This document shows, in pieces, positions 58,242-64,000 of a stretch of 64,000 bases of DNA. A program made the position numbers and the translations under genes. Positions within the stretch are counted from its first letter, which is position 1, and every line of letters starts with the position of its first letter. This stretch comes from Marinoscillum sp040218045 (lineage in GTDB: Bacteria; Bacteroidota; Bacteroidia; Cytophagales; Cyclobacteriaceae), in the NCBI GenBank assembly GCA_040218045.1, contig JAVJQA010000030.1:11161-75160 (forward strand), read 5' to 3'. The notes beneath the pieces were generated by a model, which did not search any database, was not told the DNA's origin, and saw only the letters and a program-made list of their open reading frames with translations.

Positions 58242-59156
58242 CTACCCATCTTTCGTCAACTCGTTAATTTCAATTTTCACGGCATTCTTTTTGGGCTGGA
58301 TACTGCGTCCATACATTATGGCAAACTGGTAGGTGATTTCAGCACCGAAGTAAAAAATGACCGAGGAGTAAAATAGCCACATCAGCACAATCACGATTGA
58401 CCCGGCGGTACCATACATATCTGCGATTCCACTCTGCCCAAGCAAAAAACCAATCAGGTACTTACCCAAAATGAACAGCAGACCGGTAATCAAGCCACCC
58501 ACCCAGGTCTCTTTCCACTTGATGATTACATCCGGAAGAAACCGGTATATCATAGAGAAGATGAAAGTCACCACAACAAATGACAGCAGAACGTTCAGCA
58601 ACTTGATCAACCAAATGCCCATATCAGGCAGGAGTTCATTGATATAGTCACCCAACAGACCAATGGCGGCATCCAGGAATAACGTAAGCAGCATCACCAT
58701 CCCTATTCCGATCATGATGATAAATGACAATCCCCGATCTCGTAATAGCTTCAGAAAGTTGTGCTCCGGTTTGGGTCTTACTCTCCAGATGTAATTCAAG
58801 GAGTTTTGAACCACATTGAAAAACGTGGTAGAAATCCCCAGGAATATAAGTGCTCCTATGACTTTTTTCTGCCAGGAGGTTTTACCAGCTTCTTCAGAGT
58901 TACTTAAGATGCTTTTGAGATAGTCCATACCTTGAGGTCCCATGAAGCTCTCAGACTCTGACAGCAATTTTTCCTGCACCGTGCTTTCACTGATCAGCAT
59001 ACCTGCAATATTGATGGACAGGATCAATATAGGAGCCATGGCAAGTATGAGGAAAAACGCCGTGGTTCCGGACAACCTGATTGGATCATCCTGGGAGTAC
59101 TTGCCAACAGAATTTCGAAGCAATTTCCATATTGATTTTGACAGAGATGCTAGCAT
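58242..59156 (-). CDS. YihY/virulence factor BrkB family membrane protein
   Basis: A 304-residue protein with the YihY/BrkB layout. The N-terminal SIWKLLRNSVGKYSQDDPIR is followed by the first helix (about 30-50). The mid-protein signature NSLNYIWRVRPKPEHNFLKL leads into four more helices and GSIVIVLMWLFYSSVIFYFG near the end. Members are polytopic inner-membrane proteins; the old RNase BN label is incorrect. The function is not established. The start at 59156 gives a family-like N-terminus. Confidence 0.9.
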   Translation of the reverse strand: MLASLSKSIWKLLRNSVGKYSQDDPIRLSGTTAFFLILAMAPILILSINIAGMLISESTVQEKLLSESESFMGPQGMDYLKSILSNSEEAGKTSWQKKVIGALIFLGISTTFFNVVQNSLNYIWRVRPKPEHNFLKLLRDRGLSFIIMIGIGMVMLLTLFLDAAIGLLGDYINELLPDMGIWLIKLLNVLLSFVVVTFIFSMIYRFLPDVIIKWKETWVGGLITGLLFILGKYLIGFLLGQSGIADMYGTAGSIVIVLMWLFYSSVIFYFGAEITYQFAIMYGRSIQPKKNAVKIEINELTKDG

Positions 59157-59420
59157 ACCTGTAGTAACCGACAATACAGGGCAAGTTGTTTGGTGAATAT
59201 ATAGAGTACCTGTACTTTTTAACCTTATGGAAAGAAAGGCAAGGCTCAAACCGGGATTTGATAAAGGATTAACCGCATTGTCTTTCTAAGGTCTGAAGTA
59301 TTCTTTAAATTATTTGCCCTATAGGGAAAGACGACTGATAGTTTTTAGTAATGACTTAATAAAAATAATAAATCAGAATTATTACATCTTTGAATAATCA
59401 ACATTTAATCTTAAACCAAT

Positions 59421-61649
59421 ATGTCAGATAGTACAAAAGATAATACGGGAGGCGCATTTGATGTCAATGATTCAAGCGCAAAGTGCCCATTCCACAATGG
59501 AGCCATGAGACAAACCGCTGGTGGAGGTACTCAAAACAGGGAATGGTGGCCCAATAAGCTCAATTTAACCATTCTCAGGCAACACTCTTCCCTTTCCAAT
59601 CCAATGGGAAAAGACTTTGACTATGCAGCAGAATTTAAAAAATTAGACCTGGCTGCCATCAAGAAAGACCTGAATGACCTGATGACCGATTCACAGGAAT
59701 GGTGGCCGGCAGATTTTGGTCACTATGGTCCACTGATGATCCGAATGGCATGGCACAGTGCCGGCACTTACCGTGTAGTGGATGGTCGTGGTGGAGCTGG
59801 TGGCGGTGGACAGCGATTTGCACCATTGAACAGTTGGCCAGACAATGTCAACCTGGACAAAGCTCGTTTGTTGCTTTGGCCTGTAAAGCAGAAGTATGGA
59901 AATAAGATTTCCTGGGCCGATTTGATGGTTTTAGCAGGAAATGTAGCACTGGAGTCCATGGGCTTCAAAACCTTTGGTTTTGCCGGAGGACGCCATGATG
60001 TATGGGAAGCAGAGGAAGATATCTACTGGGGATCTGAAGGCGAATGGCTTGGTGACCTAAGACATGACAAGAATGGGGATTTGGAAAAACCTTTAGGTGC
60101 GGATCACATGGGGTTGATCTATGTGAACCCGGAGGGGCCAAATGGTGAACCAGATCCCGCGAAATCAGCTGCATTCATCCGCCAGACATTCAAACGAATG
60201 GCCATGAACGATGAGGAAACCGTGGCACTCATAGCTGGTGGTCACACTTTTGGTAAAACCCACGGTGCTGCTCCTGAGAGCAACCTGGAAATGGAACCTG
60301 AAGGCGCAGGTATAGAAATGCAGGGCCTTGGCTGGAAAAACAAACATGGAAGCGGCTTTGGTGGCGATACCATCACAAGTGGATTGGAAGGCGCCTGGAC
60401 CCAAACCCCGACGCAATGGAGCAATCACTTTTTTAACAACCTATTCTCTTACGACTGGGAAAAATACAAGAGCCCGGCTGGTGCATGGCAGTGGAGACCA
60501 AAAGATGGCGCAGGTGCCGGTACAGTTCCTGATGCCCATGATCCGGCAAAAAAACATGCTCCGTTCATGTTGACCACTGATCTTGCGCTGAAGGTTGATC
60601 CGGACTATGAAAAAATCTCACGAAGGTTCTATGAAAACCCGGATGAGTTTGCCGATGCGTTTGCCAGGGCATGGTACAAGTTGACCCACAGGGACATGGG
60701 CCCGAAAGAGCTTTTCCTTGGAGCGGAAGTTCCTGATGAGGAGTTGTTGTGGATGGACCCGCTTCCGGCACCTACCCATCCTCCGCTAAACGAGGAAGAC
60801 GTCAAGCAGCTAAAGGCAAAGATTCTGGATTCAGGATTATCTGTTTCAGCACTCGTCTCTGCGGCATGGGCTTCAGCATCTACCTACAGAGGATCTGACA
60901 AACGAGGTGGGGCGAATGGCGCTCGCGTGAGATTAGCTCCTCAAAAGGACTGGGAGGTAAACAATCCGAAGCAACTGCAAAAAGTATTGCAAACCCTGGA
61001 AGGTATTAAAGATGGCTTTAGCAAAGGTGTCTCCATGGCAGATTTGATTGTACTGGGTGGCTGTGCAGCTATTGAAAAAGCAGCCGGTGGAAACATCCAG
61101 GTGCCTTTCACTCCCGGAAGAGTGGATGCCACTGCGGAGCAAACAGATGTAGAATCATTTGCGTGGTTAGAGCCTGCAGCTGATGCATTTAGAAACTACT
61201 TTGATGCCAAACACAATACCACAGCAGAAGAAATGTTGGTTGATAAGTCTCAGCTAATGACACTCACTGCTCCTGAGATGACGGTTCTGATTGGTGGAAT
61301 GCGCGTGCTCAACACCAACTATGACAATTCGGAACTAGGTGTATTGACCAAAAACCCTGGCAATCTGTCCAATGATTTCTTCCTCAACTTGCTAGACTTC
61401 AATACCACGTGGAGTTCAGTTTCTTCCAAAGAAGATGTGTTTGAAGGCAGAGACCGAAAAACAGGTGAAGTGAAGTGGAAAGCGACAAGAGCAGATCTAA
61501 TTTTTGGTTCTAACTCCGAGCTTCGTGCTTTGGCTGAAGTCTATGGTTTGGCTGATTCCGGAAAGAAATTCGTTGCGGATTTTGTAGCGGCCTGGGATAA
61601 GGTGATGAACCTGGACCGATTCGATTTGAAATTACGGGCGTCCGACTAA
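59421..61649 (+). CDS. katG: Bifunctional catalase-peroxidase (HPI)
   Basis: A 742-residue heme enzyme of full family length. The distal residues are R108, W111 and H112 (IRMAWHSAGTYR). The proximal histidine is H275 (GGHTFGKTHG). The Met-Tyr-Trp cross-link partners needed for catalase activity, W111, Y234 and M260, are all present. The C-terminal half repeats the fold without heme ligands. It removes hydrogen peroxide in the cytoplasm. It is monocistronic, with strong palindromes downstream. No OxyR gene is in the window. Confidence 0.98.
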   Translation: MSDSTKDNTGGAFDVNDSSAKCPFHNGAMRQTAGGGTQNREWWPNKLNLTILRQHSSLSNPMGKDFDYAAEFKKLDLAAIKKDLNDLMTDSQEWWPADFGHYGPLMIRMAWHSAGTYRVVDGRGGAGGGGQRFAPLNSWPDNVNLDKARLLLWPVKQKYGNKISWADLMVLAGNVALESMGFKTFGFAGGRHDVWEAEEDIYWGSEGEWLGDLRHDKNGDLEKPLGADHMGLIYVNPEGPNGEPDPAKSAAFIRQTFKRMAMNDEETVALIAGGHTFGKTHGAAPESNLEMEPEGAGIEMQGLGWKNKHGSGFGGDTITSGLEGAWTQTPTQWSNHFFNNLFSYDWEKYKSPAGAWQWRPKDGAGAGTVPDAHDPAKKHAPFMLTTDLALKVDPDYEKISRRFYENPDEFADAFARAWYKLTHRDMGPKELFLGAEVPDEELLWMDPLPAPTHPPLNEEDVKQLKAKILDSGLSVSALVSAAWASASTYRGSDKRGGANGARVRLAPQKDWEVNNPKQLQKVLQTLEGIKDGFSKGVSMADLIVLGGCAAIEKAAGGNIQVPFTPGRVDATAEQTDVESFAWLEPAADAFRNYFDAKHNTTAEEMLVDKSQLMTLTAPEMTVLIGGMRVLNTNYDNSELGVLTKNPGNLSNDFFLNLLDFNTTWSSVSSKEDVFEGRDRKTGEVKWKATRADLIFGSNSELRALAEVYGLADSGKKFVADFVAAWDKVMNLDRFDLKLRASD

Positions 61650-61815
61650 ATTTTAAATGTTCAAAAAAAGTACGTTTAAACGAAATAAGAAAAGATTTTT
61701 TCGATTTCCTAAAACTACCCCTGCCCCTAAAGGGGTGAACGAAAGTCCCCTTTAGGGGATTTAGGGGTAAATTTTGACGGATTTTCTTCGAAACCAAAAT
61801 CTTTTCTCGGACGCT
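61638..61815. repeat. Long imperfect palindrome after katG
   Basis: The core, CCCCTAAAGGGG (about 61724-61735) and CCCCTTTAGGGG (about 61747-61758), is flanked by GAAAAGATTTT on the left and AAAATCTTTTC on the right. An outermost GCGTCCGA within the last katG codons (61638-61645) faces TCGGACGC (61808-61815). The core word is a familiar dispersed repeat in Bacteroidota genomes (from general knowledge). It is non-coding except for its left tip. Confidence 0.6.
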
Positions 61816-61839
61816 ACTAATTTAAAATAAATCATTAAA

Positions 61840-61989
61840 AGAGGTTGTCTCAAAAGTTTATGTCACCCTGAACCTGTTTCAGGGTCTACATGAAAATACC
61901 GATCCCGCAAATAAGGTTCTGAAATAAATCAGTAGCGATTTTCAGAATGACTTGCTCGGGTGACTTTCGAGACAACCTCTATTTTTTTT
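61840..61989 (+). terminator. Repeat-derived long hairpin with T-run, probable katG terminator
   Basis: AGAGGTTGTCTCAAAAGT (61840-61857) and its partner ACTTTCGAGACAACCTCT (ending 61980) form a long stem that extends to GTCACCC/GGGTGAC. Inner hairpins include CCCTGAA...TTTCAGGG. A run of eight T follows directly (61982-61989) just before the stop of the minus-strand gene. It shares its ends with the hairpin at 37605-37673. Confidence 0.65.
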
Positions 61990-62560
61990 AATTTGACGCT
62001 TCGCGATCGATCAACCAATCATTGATAGTTTGATCATTGATCATGATGTTTTTCAATACAGTCTCCCCATTTAATATACTCACCAGTGCATAGGTAGTGA
62101 AAGTAGTATCTCTGGCACTCTCAAAATAGGCTTCTTCAGCCTTGGGAGCTTTATATTCCTCCATATAGAATCGCTCAAAAGGAAACTCCACGGACAGTTC
62201 AAAATCAGCTGACAGATAATACACTTTTGATTTGAAGTAATATGGTGTGTAGTCAGGAGCAGTACGCGAAACTCCGGATATGATGGCATAACCATCACTT
62301 CCTTCATTGATCGAGACAAATACTTTCTCACCAGCCTGCCAATCCTGTGCAGAATCTACAGCAAACATGGTATTGGGGAAATTCAACTGTACATACTTGC
62401 CTCTAAATGGGTCATTCGGATCTATGGGAGCTGTTTTGAATTTGAATTCCTTCCCTTCAGTGATCACACTTTCACGTTGCCAGATCATTTGAACCGGAAT
62501 ATAGAGCTGAACAAGGGCCATCACTATAAATGCCGGTATCATTAAATTTTGCTTATTCAT
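61988..62560 (-). CDS. GDYXXLXY-domain protein
   Basis: A 190-residue membrane-anchored protein with an N-terminal helix (about 7-23, MIPAFIVMALVQLYIPVQMI). The core motif region DPNDPFRGKYVQLNF is a variant of the eponymous GDYxxLxY. Strand-rich segments follow (AGEKVFVSINEGSDGYAIIS). The family is regularly encoded beside DUF2157 proteins, and here its start overlaps the DUF2157 gene by eight bases. The function is unknown; a joint membrane complex is inferred from co-occurrence. Confidence 0.85.
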   Translation of the reverse strand: MNKQNLMIPAFIVMALVQLYIPVQMIWQRESVITEGKEFKFKTAPIDPNDPFRGKYVQLNFPNTMFAVDSAQDWQAGEKVFVSINEGSDGYAIISGVSRTAPDYTPYYFKSKVYYLSADFELSVEFPFERFYMEEYKAPKAEEAYFESARDTTFTTYALVSILNGETVLKNIMINDQTINDWLIDREASN

Positions 62561-63821
62561 CTGCTGTGCGTTTTTTTATGGCCCAATAATTCACTCCGAA
62601 AAACCCTAAACCTACCAAAACAAACATCACTCCCCGAATTACAAAACTTAGATTGCTATCGAAAAACCGGCAAACGATCAGTGCAGCAATGATCGTCAAA
62701 CCGAAATTGATCAATCCAAGGTGGTTCTGATTCGTCCCTTTTTTGATGATCGAAATCCCAATAATAAAGATCAACAAATTGACCAGAACCATCGCCAATG
62801 GAGTGAAAGTGCCACAAACGAAGATCAAAAAAAAAGCCATAAAAGCAATATCCAGTGGATTGACTGGCATTTTGCGTTTGACCCATATCCATAGGGCCAA
62901 ACCAGTGATCACTAAGGCTGCCAGCATCTCTATGCTGAACAGAGTTGTAAGCACTGAAAATTGATCTCTATAAAGCTCCTTCCAAAACCAATCAAAAGAA
63001 TAGATCATGAGCATTATGATCATCCCTAAAGCACCCAGAATCGAATAGCTATTTCTAAAGAGATTCCTACCCTCTATAAGTGCCAATTGGCCAAAGCCAT
63101 AAAACAACCCGAAGAGACTAAAATAAGCCACGCTCATAAGCTCTTCACTGCTCCCGGCTACAGTGCCAAGCGAGATAACCAAAGAAAGAGGAACCAGCCA
63201 ATGGTGAACGATCGTAAAATTGCTGTCAGGCCGGGATCGGATAAGGCCTATATAATGAGGCACCATAGCCAGAATTAAGACCCAGTAAATCCATGATTGC
63301 TCGGACGGATATTGCCAATAACTCGCCTCACATACGTAATAAGTAATCCAACAAAGAAACAACATAGAGGCAACAGACGATCTGAGTACATAAATCAATG
63401 GTAATACGAGCACAGACCAGGTCAATAAGTATCCGCTTAAATCTCCGGATATCTGGTAAATCTGGCTGATCAGTGCAATACATGCCCCAACTGAAAAGAA
63501 GATCACAATGGCCACCCCTTCTCTCCAGGCGATATTTTCACGTTTCTTCAAAAGCACATAAATACCAATGATTTGCCCAATCAAAAGTGGCAGGAAGGCG
63601 AAAATTGTTTTTACAAACTTTGGTAGGTCGTCCCAATTATGCGCAATAATCAATACCACACCGAGCCCGACCAAAATCGCTCCCAATATACCGAAAATGA
63701 GAAAAAGCCGGCTCGTGGAGCTTGATTCCTTTGAAGCATAGTAACGGTTAATTCTGGCAGCAATCTCCGTATCGATCACATCCGCCTCCAGCAGTTCTTT
63801 GATATCTCCTTTAAGACTCAT
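62553..63821 (-). CDS. DUF2157-family integral membrane protein
   Basis: A 422-residue protein. The cytoplasmic N-terminus (DIKELLEADVIDTEIAARIN) is typical of DUF2157 and is followed by about 12 membrane helices to near the C-terminus. No catalytic motif is visible. It overlaps the GDYXXLXY gene by eight bases, so the two are one transcriptional and translational unit. Confidence 0.88.
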   Translation of the reverse strand: MSLKGDIKELLEADVIDTEIAARINRYYASKESSSTSRLFLIFGILGAILVGLGVVLIIAHNWDDLPKFVKTIFAFLPLLIGQIIGIYVLLKKRENIAWREGVAIVIFFSVGACIALISQIYQISGDLSGYLLTWSVLVLPLIYVLRSSVASMLFLCWITYYVCEASYWQYPSEQSWIYWVLILAMVPHYIGLIRSRPDSNFTIVHHWLVPLSLVISLGTVAGSSEELMSVAYFSLFGLFYGFGQLALIEGRNLFRNSYSILGALGMIIMLMIYSFDWFWKELYRDQFSVLTTLFSIEMLAALVITGLALWIWVKRKMPVNPLDIAFMAFFLIFVCGTFTPLAMVLVNLLIFIIGISIIKKGTNQNHLGLINFGLTIIAALIVCRFFDSNLSFVIRGVMFVLVGLGFFGVNYWAIKKRTADE

Positions 63822-64000
63822 ATCCGAATTTAACAGAATTAAATAAATATAAAATCATCCGTAACTACTCAGGCGCTATTGATTTTTAAAAAAGAAAAGT
63901 AGATCAATAATTTGGACCGGAAATTTAAAAGAGTATCATTTGCAATGTTATTGATTCAAAAGAACTCATACCTTTCCTAGTAAATACAATTGCCGATCTC
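63822..64000. other. Upstream region of the DUF2157 operon
   Basis: These 179 AT-rich bases hold no recognised gene or repeat. They should contain the promoter of the DUF2157/GDYXXLXY pair. Confidence 0.4.

Noticed and set aside
1..64000. tRNA or rRNA genes
   Set aside because: No typical T-arm/acceptor combinations or conserved rRNA segments were seen on either strand by reading; a covariance-model scan would be decisive.

Overview
The window looks like a chromosomal segment of a free-living, probably marine gliding member of the Bacteroidota, most likely order Cytophagales. This is inferred from several markers: type IX secretion (T9SS) C-terminal domains, a gliding-motility-associated C-terminal domain, PorP/SprF, TonB-dependent receptors paired with DUF4249 lipoproteins, TAnnTTTG-type -7 boxes, and moderately AT-rich, closely packed genes. 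No rRNA, tRNA, CRISPR array, prophage or complete insertion sequence was seen.

Layout. 1-8 kb: a truncated membrane protein, a PAP2 phosphatase, a papain-like-fold hypothetical protein, a PadR regulator with its FtsX-type permease, and an Nramp-like transporter lacking the usual metal motifs. 8-14.5 kb: an M23 peptidase, a beta-barrel protein, a carboxypeptidase-regulatory-like protein and a five-gene membrane/oxidoreductase operon. 14.6-26 kb: a TonB receptor/DUF4249 pair, an ABC exporter operon that carries its own GntR regulator, an SLC13 transporter, a universal stress protein and PEP carboxykinase. 26.4-35.8 kb: a six-gene minus-strand run: histidine kinase, response regulator, TonB receptor, two tandem DUF4249 lipoproteins and an MG2/plug protein. 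36-40 kb: two secreted beta-1,3-glucan hydrolases (GH16 and GH64) that share a CBM6 module and T9SS tails. 39.9-41.6 kb: an alkylation-repair operon with Ada split over two genes plus AlkB. 41.7-47 kb: an ECF sigma factor, a TonB-like membrane protein in the anti-sigma position, a CHU_C adhesin and a PorP/SprF-OmpA protein. 47-52.5 kb: a second sigma/membrane-protein pair, tandem MtfA peptidases, a VOC protein and a membrane serine hydrolase. 57-64 kb: a glycosyltransferase, a YihY protein, catalase-peroxidase and a DUF2157/GDYXXLXY pair.

The most striking region is 53.1-56.6 kb. Four minus-strand genes of unrelated type (FecR-like, YcxB-like, polytopic membrane, YwqK-like) are each framed by integron-type recombination sites. 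Three complete attC-like palindromes and one partial one can be delineated. In three cassettes the RYYYAAC-type box after the gene is the exact complement of the GTTRRRY-type box before it, which is the signature of mobile gene cassettes. No integrase gene is present, so this is a CALIN (cluster of attC sites lacking an integrase) or the distal part of a larger integron. Beside it, at 52.7-53.07 kb, lies a nested 20-21 bp / 103 bp tandem repeat with helically phased A-tracts.

Short dispersed elements recur throughout. There are three copies of a roughly 131 bp palindromic MITE-like element, two hairpins with AGAGGTTGTCTC ends that look like terminators, and further palindromic repeats after katG and near 58 kb. 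Two paralogous 44-codon membrane-protein genes (20.8 and 26.3 kb) are preserved at nearly the same protein sequence.
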